A stretch of DNA of 64,000 nucleotides. Source: Bifidobacterium mellis. GTDB lineage: Bacteria; Actinomycetota; Actinomycetes; Actinomycetales; Bifidobacteriaceae. Positions 29,574 through 38,889 of this stretch are shown here, in pieces. The position numbers and the translations under genes were made by a program. A model generated the notes under the pieces. The model was not told the origin of the DNA and made no database searches. It worked only from the letters and a program-made list of their open reading frames with translations. The DNA is taken from NCBI RefSeq assembly GCF_000967265.1, contig NZ_KQ033885.1, positions 595,552-659,551 on the forward strand. The letters run 5' to 3'. How positions within the stretch are numbered: position 1 is the first letter of the stretch; each line of letters starts with the position of its first letter.

Positions 29574-32500
29574 TGTATCTCAAGGAGCTGACCCTCAAGG
29601 GCTTCAAGTCCTTCGCCTCGGCCACCACCCTGCGCTTCGAGCCGGGCATCACCGCTGTGGTGGGCCCCAACGGATCAGGCAAATCCAATATCGTCGACGC
29701 CCTGGCCTGGGTCATGGGCGAGCAGGGGGCCAAGAGCCTGCGTGGCGGATCCATGGAGGACGTCATCTTCGCAGGCACCTCCTCCAGGCCGCCCCTGGGC
29801 CGGGCGCAGGTCAGCCTGACCATCGACAACACCGACCGGACCTTGGACATCGACTACACCGAGGTCACCATCAGCCGGACCATCTACCGCAACGGCGGGT
29901 CCGAATACGCCATCAACGGGTCAGACTGCCGCCTGCTGGACATCCAGGAGCTGCTCAGCGACACCGGGCTTGGCCAGCAGATGCACGTGATCGTCGGCCA
30001 GGGGCGGCTGGATGCCATCCTGCGGGCTGATCCGGCCGGCCATCGGGCCTTCATCGAGGAGGCGGCCGGCATCCTCAAGCATCGCAAGCGCAAGGAGCGG
30101 GCCCTGCACAAGCTGGCCAACACCGAGGCCAACCTGTCCCGCCTGGACGACCTGATCGGCGAGATTCATCGGCAGCTGGGGCCGCTGGGCCGCCAGGCCA
30201 AGGTCTCCCGCAGGGCCGACATGATCCAGGTCAGCCTGCGGGACGCCCAGGCCCGCATCCATGCCGACGACGCCCTGACCTCGCAGAGGAAGCTGGAGGA
30301 TCTGCGATCGCGGTTGGTTCAGACCCGGGGGCAGCTGGCCAGGGGGCAGGAGGACCTGACCAGGGTCAAGCTACGCATCGAACAGCTGGAGGGGCTGGAC
30401 CGAAAGTCCAGTCCGGCCCTGGATGCGGTCAACCAGCAGTGGAACGACCTGACCAAGCTGGGTGAGCGGGCCGGGTCCCTGGCATCCTTGGCCAGGGAGC
30501 GCAGCCGTTCGCTGGAGGCCGGCATGGTGGCCGACCAGGGACAGGATCCCGGGGTGCTCAGGCGGCGGGCCGACGAACTCAGGGGGCAGGCCGACCAGGA
30601 GGAGGGTCAGGTCGGAGCCGACCGGATCGCCCTGGATGGCTGTGTTCAAGCCCGTGCGGATCTGGAGCGGCGGCTGGCCGCTCACCGGCAGACCATGACC
30701 GAGCTGCGGCAGGCGGCCAGAAAGCGGCAGGCTCGGTTGGGCGACCTGGCGCAGCTGGTGGCCAAGGAGGAATCGGCTCTGGAGCTTTCCAGGCAGCGCG
30801 AGCGTGACCTGATCCGACAGCAGGATCAGGTCAAGGAGGGTCTGGAGCGTGCCAGAAACCGGGTGCGGAACCTGGACAGCCAGGAGGAGAGCCCTGACCA
30901 GGACGGCAGACAGGCCCTGGACCAGGCAGGCCGGGTCAGGGACCAGGCCCGCAGCAGGCTCAACGACTTGCAGGAGCGGGAACGTCGGATTCAGTCCGAT
31001 GCCATCTCGGCCCAGGCCAAGGCTGATGCCCTGGCGGACACGCTGGACCATCGCGGCGCCGGCGAGGCCCTGTCCCAGGCCGGGGATCCGGCCCTGCTCG
31101 GTCAGCTGACCGACTTCGTCCGCGTGGAGGGGGGCTGGGAGGAGCCCCTGGCCCAGGCCCTGAACAACTATGCCTCGGCCCTGGTGGCCAGGGATGGCCA
31201 GACGGTCGACCGGACCCTGGAGCGGGCCCGCCGGGACCGTTTGGGACGCGCCGCGCTGATCTCGGCATCAGGCCCGCTCAAGGGGGCAGGCGTAAAGCCC
31301 GGTGATGGCCCCTGGCGGTCGGCCGCCGACCTGGTGGTCCTGCGCGAGCATCCTGCCGACCCCGACCGTGCCCAGGGGGTGCTGGAAGCTGTCCGCAGTC
31401 TGCTGGCCTCCACAGCTGCCGTCGATGACGCTGATCAGGCCCGACGTGCCCTGAAGGATGGTTGGCAGCAGGCGTTGACCCGCTTGGGCGACCTCTACGA
31501 CCGGGTGGGTGCTGTGGGCGGTTCCGCCCCGGCCACCAGTGATCTGGCGCTGACCGCACGCAGGGATAAGGCCCTGGCACAGGTGGAGACCCTCCAGGAG
31601 GAATCCAAGGCATTGCAGCCGCAGATGGATGCGGCCCGTGCCGCCCTTGAGCAGGCTGAGCAGCAGCTGCAGGAGGCGCGCAACCAGTGCACCGAGGCCC
31701 GGGTCAAGGCCGAGCAGGCCGCCCGGGAGTTGGCCGCTGCCAGCAAGGAATCGGATCGGGCACAGGCCGGGGTCAAGGATCTGGATGACCGGCTGGCCCA
31801 GGTGCGCGACCAGGTGCGCACCCACGAACTCAAACTGGAGGATCTCAAGTCAGGCCTGGCCCGCGCCCAGGAGGACGGGGGGTCCGACCATGATGACCCG
31901 GAGGGCATGGAAGACCGGCAGCATGAATTGGAGACGGCCCTGGACCAGGCCCGCACCGCCGAGATGGAGGCCAAGCTGACCTGGACCGAGAGCGACCGGC
32001 GGCATGCCTCCCTGCTGCGGCAGATTGATCTGCTGCGGGATCAGGCCGACCAGGCCGAACGCCATCGTCAGCGGATAGGCGAGGAGAACCGTCGTCGCAA
32101 GGCAGGCATGGCCTCCCTGGGGCTTATCGCGCTCAGGGCCGACCTGCTGACCCAGCTGATCAAGGGGAGGATGGATCATGCGGCCCGCCGCCGGGATCAG
32201 CTCAGGGCCAAGGCTTCGGCCCATGGCAAGGAGCTGACCGATCTGAGGGCCAGCAGGGATGCTCTGGAACCCAAGGTGGCCGGTCTGCGCCAGGATGAGC
32301 ACGGTCTGGATCTGGAGCGGGAGCGCCTGGCCGGTGAGGACGGCCGTCTGCGTCAGCGCATCCAGGATGACCTGGGCATGGAACCGGGGGAGTTGATCCG
32401 CGAATACGGTCCCGATCGTCCGGTGCCCGTCCTGGACGACGAGGGCAATCCGGTGCCCCTGGACCAGGAGGGGACGGAGGAAGACGGGGATACGCCAGCC

Positions 32501-33211
32501 TTCAAAACGGTGCCCTACCAGCGTGGTGAGCAGGAGAAGCGGCTGGCCAAGGCCAAGCGGGACCTGGCCGCCCTGGGCAAGGTCAACCCGCTGGCCACCG
32601 AGGAATACGAGGCCCTTGAGTCCCGCAACCGCTACCTGCACGAGCAGCGTCAGGACGTGATAGGCTCCCGGGACGATCTGATGGCCCTGGTCAAGGATCT
32701 GGATTCGACCATGGTCACGGTCTTCAAGGAGGCCTTCGACGACACCGCCCAGGCCTTCGAGCGCATCTTCGCCACCCTCTTCCCCGGCGGGCGCGGGCGG
32801 CTGCGGCTGGAGGACCCGGACGACCTGCTGACCACCGGCGTTCTGGTCGAGGCCAGCCCGGCCGGCAAGAAGGTCCGCAGGCTCTCCCTGCTCTCGGGCG
32901 GGGAGCGGTCGCTGACGGCCCTGGCCCTGCTCCTGGCCATCTTCACGGCCCGGCCCAGCCCCTTCTACGTCATGGACGAGGTCGAGGCCGCCCTGGACGA
33001 CGTCAACCTGACCAGGCTGCTCAAGGCCTTCGAACAGCTGCGGGAGCATGCCCAGCTGATCATCATCACCCACCAGCAGCGGACCATGGGCATCGCCGAC
33101 GCCCTATACGGGGTCACCATGCGGGGGGACGGGGTGACGGCCGTCATCTCCCAGCGGTTGAAGGATCCGGATCGTTCCGGTTGCGAAGAGCCCGAGCCCG
33201 ATCAAGGGTGA
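29573..33211 (+). CDS. smc: Chromosome segregation ATPase SMC
   Basis: A 1212-residue SMC protein for chromosome compaction and segregation. The Walker A motif GPNGSGKS is at residues 31-38. Two long coiled-coil stretches (about 170-500 and 650-1000, rich in Gln, Arg, Asp and Glu) flank the hinge (about 505-640, including LLGQLTDFVRVEGGWEEPL). The ABC signature LLSGGERSLTALALLL is near 1106 and Walker B FYVMDEVEAALDD near 1132. Its kleisin partners scpA and scpB lie 20 kb downstream. The last 68 bp overlap the convergent racemase gene. Confidence 0.97.
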   Translation: MYLKELTLKGFKSFASATTLRFEPGITAVVGPNGSGKSNIVDALAWVMGEQGAKSLRGGSMEDVIFAGTSSRPPLGRAQVSLTIDNTDRTLDIDYTEVTISRTIYRNGGSEYAINGSDCRLLDIQELLSDTGLGQQMHVIVGQGRLDAILRADPAGHRAFIEEAAGILKHRKRKERALHKLANTEANLSRLDDLIGEIHRQLGPLGRQAKVSRRADMIQVSLRDAQARIHADDALTSQRKLEDLRSRLVQTRGQLARGQEDLTRVKLRIEQLEGLDRKSSPALDAVNQQWNDLTKLGERAGSLASLARERSRSLEAGMVADQGQDPGVLRRRADELRGQADQEEGQVGADRIALDGCVQARADLERRLAAHRQTMTELRQAARKRQARLGDLAQLVAKEESALELSRQRERDLIRQQDQVKEGLERARNRVRNLDSQEESPDQDGRQALDQAGRVRDQARSRLNDLQERERRIQSDAISAQAKADALADTLDHRGAGEALSQAGDPALLGQLTDFVRVEGGWEEPLAQALNNYASALVARDGQTVDRTLERARRDRLGRAALISASGPLKGAGVKPGDGPWRSAADLVVLREHPADPDRAQGVLEAVRSLLASTAAVDDADQARRALKDGWQQALTRLGDLYDRVGAVGGSAPATSDLALTARRDKALAQVETLQEESKALQPQMDAARAALEQAEQQLQEARNQCTEARVKAEQAARELAAASKESDRAQAGVKDLDDRLAQVRDQVRTHELKLEDLKSGLARAQEDGGSDHDDPEGMEDRQHELETALDQARTAEMEAKLTWTESDRRHASLLRQIDLLRDQADQAERHRQRIGEENRRRKAGMASLGLIALRADLLTQLIKGRMDHAARRRDQLRAKASAHGKELTDLRASRDALEPKVAGLRQDEHGLDLERERLAGEDGRLRQRIQDDLGMEPGELIREYGPDRPVPVLDDEGNPVPLDQEGTEEDGDTPAFKTVPYQRGEQEKRLAKAKRDLAALGKVNPLATEEYEALESRNRYLHEQRQDVIGSRDDLMALVKDLDSTMVTVFKEAFDDTAQAFERIFATLFPGGRGRLRLEDPDDLLTTGVLVEASPAGKKVRRLSLLSGGERSLTALALLLAIFTARPSPFYVMDEVEAALDDVNLTRLLKAFEQLREHAQLIIITHQQRTMGIADALYGVTMRGDGVTAVISQRLKDPDRSGCEEPEPDQG

Positions 33212-33887
33212 CCTGTGCCAGGACCGCCTGGGAGTCCACGATGGGCAGCTGCGGCATGGGGTAGGCCTCGTTGAGCACCGAGAGCTCGGTGCAGCCCAGC
33301 AGGACCGAATCGCAGTGGTAGTCGTTCAGGAAGGCATTGAGGACGCCCAGGTAGCGGTCCCGGTCCAGTCGCCCTTCCTTGACGTCGTCGTAGATCAGCG
33401 CGCTCACCCGGTCCTGCAGGGCCTGGTCCGGGTCCACCAGCCGGTAGCCGGCGCTGTCGGCCGGGCCCTGGTAGATGGCGGCATGGCGGGATCCCTCGGT
33501 GCCCATGTACCCCATGCGCGGATGGGATTTCGCGGGATAGTGCCGATCGGCCCAGTCGATGGTGGCCTGGGGCATGCTCAAAATGGGCACCGGGGTCAGG
33601 GCCTGGAGCCTGGGCAGAATCTGATGGGCGGTGTTGCAGGCCATGACCATGAAGGAGGCCCCTATGGCTGTGGCCTGGCGCACGTCCTCGGCCAGATAGG
33701 GGAAGGGGTCATCCTTGCTGCGGCCCAGGATGAAGTCGGTGCGGTCGGGCACGGTGGCGTGGTTGAAGACCACGTAGTCCAGAAAGTCCTGGTCCCGGTG
33801 CGCCCCGGTCAACCGGTCCAGCACCCGTACGAAACTCTCGGTGGCCAGCGTGCCCATGCCGCCCAGGACGACGAAGAAGTTCCTCAT
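33144..33887 (-). CDS. Aspartate racemase family protein
   Basis: A 247-residue Asp/Glu racemase. The catalytic cysteines are both present: Cys84 in MACNTAH and Cys199 in LLGCTELS. It overlaps the upstream ATP-grasp gene by 4 bp (ATGA), so the two are one operon. Paired with a D-aspartate-ligase-like protein and MurE, it most likely makes D-aspartate for the peptidoglycan cross-bridge. Its 3' end overlaps the convergent smc gene by 68 bp. The exact amino acid specificity is inferred from context. Confidence 0.88.
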   Translation of the reverse strand: MRNFFVVLGGMGTLATESFVRVLDRLTGAHRDQDFLDYVVFNHATVPDRTDFILGRSKDDPFPYLAEDVRQATAIGASFMVMACNTAHQILPRLQALTPVPILSMPQATIDWADRHYPAKSHPRMGYMGTEGSRHAAIYQGPADSAGYRLVDPDQALQDRVSALIYDDVKEGRLDRDRYLGVLNAFLNDYHCDSVLLGCTELSVLNEAYPMPQLPIVDSQAVLAQVTLDRARALRNRNDPDPSTAGR

Positions 33888-35128
33888 GCCAGTGTCCTTT
33901 TGTCACGGAAGTAGCGCCGGTAACGACGCCGATAGATCGCAAACATGTGTCGAATCAGCAGCCAGCGCCTGAAATTGCGGTCCTTGCTGTACTCCAGGGT
34001 GGTGCCCCAGTCCCCGCGGCGAATCATGGCCATGGCCTGTCGCTTGTCTTCGGATTCGGCGCAGTATTTGCGGAAGATGTCCTTGGGGATCTCCATCCAG
34101 AGGCGGTGCCCCCGGCCGAAGACGGTGCGTCCGTTGAAGGGGGTGTCCAGGACCAGGTCGTCCACGAAGTAGCGGGCCAGGTTGAAACCGTTCAGGGTGA
34201 CCACGTAGCTGCTGCGGCCCTGACGCAGATTGATCTCGAAGAGCTTGTAGACCCCGTCGCGCGGGTCGTATTTCATGTCGAAGTTGGCCATACCGCTGTA
34301 TTTGATGTCCTCGAGGAAGGCCTTGATCCGGTCGAAGATGTCCTGGTTGTAGTCGGGGATGATTGCCGCGTAGTTGCCCACGGCCTCGGGCGCGGGATCC
34401 TCCAGCAGGGGATGGCCCAGGAACATCATGCGCACCCGGTGGTGACGGTCCACATAGGCATTGAGCACCCTCATATTGTCATCGCCCCCGGGCACGAAGT
34501 CCTGGATGACCATCTGAGAGGTGTACCCGGCCTGGTAGGACCTGCGGATCATGGTGTCCAGCTCATCCGGGTTGCTGAAGATGAAGGCCTTCTTCCTGCC
34601 GGGAAAGTCGATGCCCAGCCACTCGTCGCTGTCCGCGGGTTTCATGGCCACCGGGTAGTCGAAGGGCAGGTTGCGGTGGCGGCCGGCTTTGACGTCATCT
34701 GCATCCACCGAAATAGTCTTCGGGTGGGGCAGGTCATAGCGGTCGCAGAGCTCATAGAATGAGGATTTCAGGGAGAGGGACCGGTTCAGTTCCTTGTCGA
34801 TGGCGTTGAAGACGAACCGCTCGCGCAGGGGCTCGCCGAATTCGTCCAGCAGGTTGGCGTAGGTGTCCCCGCAGGGCAGCAGGAGCAGGGTGGCCCCTGG
34901 GTGGTCCCGATGATAAGCGTCGGCCCACTCGTTCAGGGTGGACACGAAGACCTCGGGATTGGTGAAGTCGTGGACCAGATGCAGGTCCAGGATCCTGCTG
35001 TACTTGGTGGGGGAGAGCTGGTAGTGGCCGAATGCGGTGGAGACCAGGCCGTAGACCTCGTGGAAGGCTCGCGCCATCCCGTAGGTGTTGATGTCGGTAC
35101 CCAGTATGACCGGTTGGAATTCTTTCAT
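33884..35128 (-). CDS. ATP-grasp ligase, probable D-aspartate ligase for the peptidoglycan bridge
   Basis: A 414-residue ATP-grasp protein of the group containing D-Asp ligases, which attach D-aspartate to the lysine side chain of the peptidoglycan precursor. ATP-grasp features are FDYPVAMKPADSDEW (nucleotide lysine), MVIQDFVPGGDDNMRVLNAY and, for metal binding, LFEINLRQGRSSYV. The ATG at 35128 (MKEFQPVILGTD) has AGGTGG upstream; an in-frame ATG at 35149 lacks a good site. Immediate neighbours are an aspartate racemase (4-bp overlap) and murE (86 bp upstream). A carboxylate-amine ligase with another substrate remains possible. Confidence 0.8.
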   Translation of the reverse strand: MKEFQPVILGTDINTYGMARAFHEVYGLVSTAFGHYQLSPTKYSRILDLHLVHDFTNPEVFVSTLNEWADAYHRDHPGATLLLLPCGDTYANLLDEFGEPLRERFVFNAIDKELNRSLSLKSSFYELCDRYDLPHPKTISVDADDVKAGRHRNLPFDYPVAMKPADSDEWLGIDFPGRKKAFIFSNPDELDTMIRRSYQAGYTSQMVIQDFVPGGDDNMRVLNAYVDRHHRVRMMFLGHPLLEDPAPEAVGNYAAIIPDYNQDIFDRIKAFLEDIKYSGMANFDMKYDPRDGVYKLFEINLRQGRSSYVVTLNGFNLARYFVDDLVLDTPFNGRTVFGRGHRLWMEIPKDIFRKYCAESEDKRQAMAMIRRGDWGTTLEYSKDRNFRRWLLIRHMFAIYRRRYRRYFRDKRTLA

Positions 35129-35159
35129 GTTTTTGAAACCACCTACCATGTGCTCGTGC

Positions 35160-35179
35160 GCCCCACCCTGCCGTGGGGC
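35160..35179 (-). repeat. Short intercistronic stem-loop between murE and the ATP-grasp gene
   Basis: GCCCCAC (35160-35166) and GTGGGGC (35173-35179) pair around a 6-base loop. There is no following U-run on the minus strand, so it probably tunes rather than stops transcription from murE into the ligase gene. Confidence 0.45.
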
Positions 35180-35213
35180 ATTCGGCTTTCCATCTTAGAA
35201 CCTGCCGGGATCG

Positions 35214-36782
35214 TCAGACCTTGGCTGCGCCGGTGGCTCCCAGGTCGTAGCTTTTCGTGCCCAGCAGACGGGCCACCACGTGGTCGTCGCCCTCGTAGGG
35301 CACGTGGCGGCCTTTGTTCTTGAACCAACGTTCCTCGCCCTTGCCCGTGACCAGAATGATCCGCAGACGATCTCCGGGTTGGCCCGGTTGGCCAAGGCCC
35401 TGTTCGATGGCCTTAGTCCTGTCCAGTACGATGCTGGTCTCCAGGTTGGCGTTGGTGACGAAACTCAGCATCTCCTGGTCCACATGTTCCGAGCTTTCCT
35501 CGTTTTCGTCGTCAGCGGTCAGAATGAGCCGATCGACACGGTCCTGGGATGCCTGGACGATGCCCTTTCGGCGGTCGATTCCCCTGCCGCCGGTTGCTCC
35601 GCAGACCAGGGTGATCTCAGGTTTGCGCTCGCCGTAGCGCTCATCCACAAAGTCCAGCAGGGCCTTCATGGAGGCGTAATTATGGGCGTAATCGACATAG
35701 GCAATCCGGTTGTCGGCCTGGAAGCATTCCATCCTGCCGGCGATGCGGATCTTCTCCATGGCGTGGAGCGCATCGGCATCGGGTTCTAGCCCCAGCCTGT
35801 TCAGCATGGCAAAGGCGGCTATGGCGTTCAAGGCGTTGAAATCACCGGCTATGGACAGGCTGACCGGGGTCATGGGACCACTGGCAGGGCCGATCAGATA
35901 GTCGTTGCCCTTGCCCGGGGCCTTACGTGCCACGAAATCGGCCTCTTGGGTACCGAAACCGAAGGTGGTCACTGGAATGCCGGCGGCGCTCGCATCCTGG
36001 CGGATCAGGTCGGCCCTCCGGATGTCGGCTCCCATGACCAGCTGCCTGCTGTTGTAGGCTATGCGGCGCTTGCAGTAGAGGTAGTCCTCGAAGGTGGGGT
36101 GCTCCATGGGGCTGACGTGGTCGGGTGAGATGTTCAGGAAAGCCCCCAGGTCGAAGGTCAGTCCGTAGACGCGATCCACCTTGTAGGCCTGGGAGGAGAC
36201 CTCCATGACCAGGTAGCGCATGCCGGCATCCACCGCCTGGCGCATCATGCGGAAGAGGTCCAGCGACTCGGGCGTGGTCAGCTGGGATTCCACGTAATGG
36301 CGGCCGTCCAGGCAGTTGTCCACAGAGGAGAAGAGGGCCGCGCGACCTCCGGAGAGTTCGCCCAGCATGGCGTGCAGATAGTAGGCGGTGGTGGTCTTGC
36401 CCTTGGTGCCGGTGATCCCCACCAGGGTCAGCTGGTTCTGCGGATAGCCGTAGAAGGCGGCCGAGAGCAGGCTCATGGACTTGCGCACGTCATTGACGAT
36501 GATTCCCGGGGCGCTGGTGTGAGCGGACAGGTCCTGCTGGGCCACGTAGGCCGCCGGACCTTCGGGACCACAGGCATCCATGTACTCGGGCAGGAAATGC
36601 CCCTTGCAGAAGAGCAGGCTGCCGGGTCCCGCCTGGCGGGTGTCGTAGGTGACGTCGGTGAAGGGCTTGAGCAAATGGTGATCCGCGGGCTGATCCAAGG
36701 TCCATCGATCACCCTGAATCACCTCGCGCAGCTGATCGTGTTTGCGCAGCAGCTCCAGGGCCGAAGCCATCGTCAGCGCCAT
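35214..36782 (-). CDS. murE: UDP-N-acetylmuramoyl-tripeptide synthetase, non-DAP type
   Basis: A 522-residue Mur ligase that adds the third amino acid to UDP-MurNAc-L-Ala-D-Glu. The P-loop GTKGKTTT is at residues 125-132, TTPESLDL is the substrate segment, and Lys238 in FEDYLYCKRR is the expected carbamylated lysine. The C-terminal domain carries VDYAHNYASMKALLDF and VCGATGGRGIDRRKG. The DNPR tetrapeptide that marks diaminopimelate-adding enzymes is replaced by DDENEE (about 424-429), which fits L-lysine or ornithine. The start follows GAGGAGGAAG. It heads the murE / ATP-grasp / racemase cluster. Confidence 0.9.
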   Translation of the reverse strand: MALTMASALELLRKHDQLREVIQGDRWTLDQPADHHLLKPFTDVTYDTRQAGPGSLLFCKGHFLPEYMDACGPEGPAAYVAQQDLSAHTSAPGIIVNDVRKSMSLLSAAFYGYPQNQLTLVGITGTKGKTTTAYYLHAMLGELSGGRAALFSSVDNCLDGRHYVESQLTTPESLDLFRMMRQAVDAGMRYLVMEVSSQAYKVDRVYGLTFDLGAFLNISPDHVSPMEHPTFEDYLYCKRRIAYNSRQLVMGADIRRADLIRQDASAAGIPVTTFGFGTQEADFVARKAPGKGNDYLIGPASGPMTPVSLSIAGDFNALNAIAAFAMLNRLGLEPDADALHAMEKIRIAGRMECFQADNRIAYVDYAHNYASMKALLDFVDERYGERKPEITLVCGATGGRGIDRRKGIVQASQDRVDRLILTADDENEESSEHVDQEMLSFVTNANLETSIVLDRTKAIEQGLGQPGQPGDRLRIILVTGKGEERWFKNKGRHVPYEGDDHVVARLLGTKSYDLGATGAAKV

Positions 36783-36959
36783 GCCGTCTTCCTCCTCGTC
36801 TGATGGGATTCTTTCAGCCCGACTGCAATCCGGTCAAGGCCAGGTCCAAGTCTATAGTCCCGGCCAGGCAGGCACAGAGGAGTCCTGCCACCCCTTGACC
36901 GAAAATATACATATGCCTCGGGTCCCATACAGGAAGTGACCGGGTCCGGTGATGAAAGG

Positions 36960-37718
36960 TCAGAGCCAGGAGTCGGTGACCGGGCGGCGGCCCTGGGAGA
37001 TCAGGTGCTGGTTGAACTGTTCCCGCCACTTGGCCTGTGCCTGCCGCTGCCAGTCCATAAGGGAGTCCATGGTGATTCGGGCCACCTGGGGGAACAGGGT
37101 GGTCATGGGCTTGATCAGGTCCACGGCCGCCACAGTATCCGCCGTGGCATTGTGGAAGTTGCCGTGGGGGATGACGCCGTAGTACTCGCTGGTCATTCCC
37201 AAGTTGCGGCGGCCGGACCGATGGGAGATCTCCCTGTCCAGGACCAGAGGGTCCACCACCAGCAGATCGCCCTCGCTCAGGGGCTTGACCGAACCCGCGC
37301 ACCAGCGGGCGATGTCCCCGTCCAGCATCTGCACGTCGAAGGGGGCGTTGTAGGCCAGCAGGGGAATGCGCTTGTCCTGGGCGCGGGCGATGAATCCGGC
37401 CATCTGTGCTGTGGCCTGCTCAGGCTCCATGCCTTCGGCGGCCAGCTGCTGATCGGTGAACCCGTTGACCCGACTGGCCCCCTTGCTGATATGCCGGTGC
37501 GGATTGATTATCCAGGTGGCTACCGCATCCCCTGAGTAGCCCTTGGCCGGGTCGCGCAGAACCAGGCTGGCCGAAACAATGCCGTCCTTGCCCGGTCTGG
37601 TGCCCGTGGTCTCGGTGTCGAACCCCAGAAGCCAGGAGTCCCCCAGGCGTGTCGACCCCTCCTGCTGCGGGGCGGACGCAAGCGCCTGCTCCATGCTTGT
37701 GTGCTCGGTGTTTTCCAT
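36960..37718 (-). CDS. DEDDh-type 3'-5' exonuclease (DnaQ/RNase T fold)
   Basis: A 252-residue protein with the exonuclease motifs in order: Exo I D34-x-E36 in GFDTETTG, Exo II in AYNAPFDVQML, and Exo IIIe HNATADTVAAVD, where the His marks the DEDDh class. The segment HISKGASRVNGFTDQQL is typical of DNA polymerase III epsilon-like proteins. I chose the ATG at 37718 because it has AGAGGAGA eight bases upstream. It is divergent from the sigma-factor gene. It may act in proofreading, repair or RNA trimming; the precise role is open. Confidence 0.88.
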   Translation of the reverse strand: MENTEHTSMEQALASAPQQEGSTRLGDSWLLGFDTETTGTRPGKDGIVSASLVLRDPAKGYSGDAVATWIINPHRHISKGASRVNGFTDQQLAAEGMEPEQATAQMAGFIARAQDKRIPLLAYNAPFDVQMLDGDIARWCAGSVKPLSEGDLLVVDPLVLDREISHRSGRRNLGMTSEYYGVIPHGNFHNATADTVAAVDLIKPMTTLFPQVARITMDSLMDWQRQAQAKWREQFNQHLISQGRRPVTDSWL

Positions 37719-37815
37719 AAGCGATTTCTCCTCTGCCATTATGGTAACCGAGGAGCGACCTGCCCGCGACCGGGTCGGAACCGCAACGGGCGAGGGGGGA
37801 TGGCACAATGGGGGT

Positions 37816-38490
37816 GTGGCAGATACCAGCGAACTCGAAAGCAGAAAACGTCAATTCGAGGCCCTGGCCATGCCTGCGGTGGACGTGCTTTACCGACAGG
37901 CCATGCGCCTGACCAACAACCCCGACGACGCCCAGGATCTGGTCCAGGACACTTTCGAACGCGGATTCAAGGCCTTCGACCGTTTCCAGCCCGGCAGCAA
38001 CTTCGAGGCCTGGATGACCACCATCGAGCGCAATGCCTACTTCAACCAGTACCACAAGGCCAAGCGGCGCCCGCAGAGGGCCAACGACTCGACCGGCGAG
38101 TACAACGACTGGGACATCTATTCGGCCTCGGAACATGGGTCCGAGGGGCTCAAATCCGCCGAGCAGGAATACATGGAGACCTTCGCCCCCGAGGAGATCA
38201 TGGCAGCCCTGAACCGGCTCAGTCCGGAACGCCGACGGGTCTTCATCGACGCTGCCATTGACGGCAAGAGCTATCAGCAGGTGGCCGATGAGGAGGGTAT
38301 CAAGATCGGCACGGTCATGAGCCGGCTGAACCGTGCGCGCTCGCAGCTGCGCCAGGAGCTGGAGCGGTATGCCCAGGAGCGCGGCTACCAGCAGGGGCGC
38401 GGTGCTGCAGGCAAGCCCTCAGCGGAACAACATGGTGCCGGTGCTGCCAGGCCTAGTATAAAAAAAGAGATCAGCAGCAAGGGGCACTGA
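37816..38490 (+). CDS. sigH: ECF sigma factor, SigH/SigR-like
   Basis: About 224 residues. Region 2 is visible in VLYRQAMRLTNNPDDAQDLV and FERGFKAFDRFQPGSNFEAW, and region 4 in GKSYQQVADEEGIKIGTVMS and RLNRARSQLR. This is the pattern of actinobacterial SigH/SigR, which control thiol-oxidative and heat stress genes. A Gly/Ala-rich tail follows region 4. I place the start at GTG 37816 (VADTSELESRK); the ribosome site is poor, and a CACAAT six bases upstream could mean a leaderless transcript. An RsrA-like anti-sigma gene follows after 39 bp. Confidence 0.88.
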   Translation: MADTSELESRKRQFEALAMPAVDVLYRQAMRLTNNPDDAQDLVQDTFERGFKAFDRFQPGSNFEAWMTTIERNAYFNQYHKAKRRPQRANDSTGEYNDWDIYSASEHGSEGLKSAEQEYMETFAPEEIMAALNRLSPERRRVFIDAAIDGKSYQQVADEEGIKIGTVMSRLNRARSQLRQELERYAQERGYQQGRGAAGKPSAEQHGAGAARPSIKKEISSKGH

Positions 38491-38529
38491 GGGCCCCCGA
38501 AGATCGGGTATCAGGAAGCGGGCAGGAGC

Positions 38530-38817
38530 ATGGACGGACGCGTGGAGATGAGTCACTACGCCTACGATGACGGTGGCTCCGTCAGGGTGTCCCATACCAG
38601 CCTGCGCATCTACCAGGATGCCTCCTGCGTGGACCCCAGTGACTGCTTCGACCCGGAATCCTGTTGCGACGAGCGGGAGCGCATGGTCATCGAGGAGCTG
38701 CGCCGGTATCTGCGTCCCGAATGCGCGCCGGACTGTCTGCTGGATCGGCTCAGGCACATGTTCGATCAGATGGATGAACTGGAGCAGGGGACACCGGATC
38801 GCGCCACGGACAAGTAG
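38530..38817 (+). CDS. RsrA-like anti-sigma factor, cysteine-rich
   Basis: A 95-residue protein placed like the redox-sensing zinc anti-sigma factors that inhibit SigH/SigR. It has six cysteines (C33, C39, C45, C46, C65, C69). ERERMVIEELRRYLRPECAP resembles the RsrA core helix. The usual HxxxCxxC zinc motif is not intact: the pair near the end is C65-x3-C69. The function is therefore inferred mostly from position and general likeness. The start is either ATG 38530 (AGGAG one base upstream) or ATG 38548. Confidence 0.7.
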   Translation: MDGRVEMSHYAYDDGGSVRVSHTSLRIYQDASCVDPSDCFDPESCCDERERMVIEELRRYLRPECAPDCLLDRLRHMFDQMDELEQGTPDRATDK

Positions 38818-38889
38818 ATACAGCCAAGCAGGCCCGGTCGGCTTCTTGGCAGAAGAGCGGGTCTGTCCGGCTGTCTCGGTAGTTGCAGG

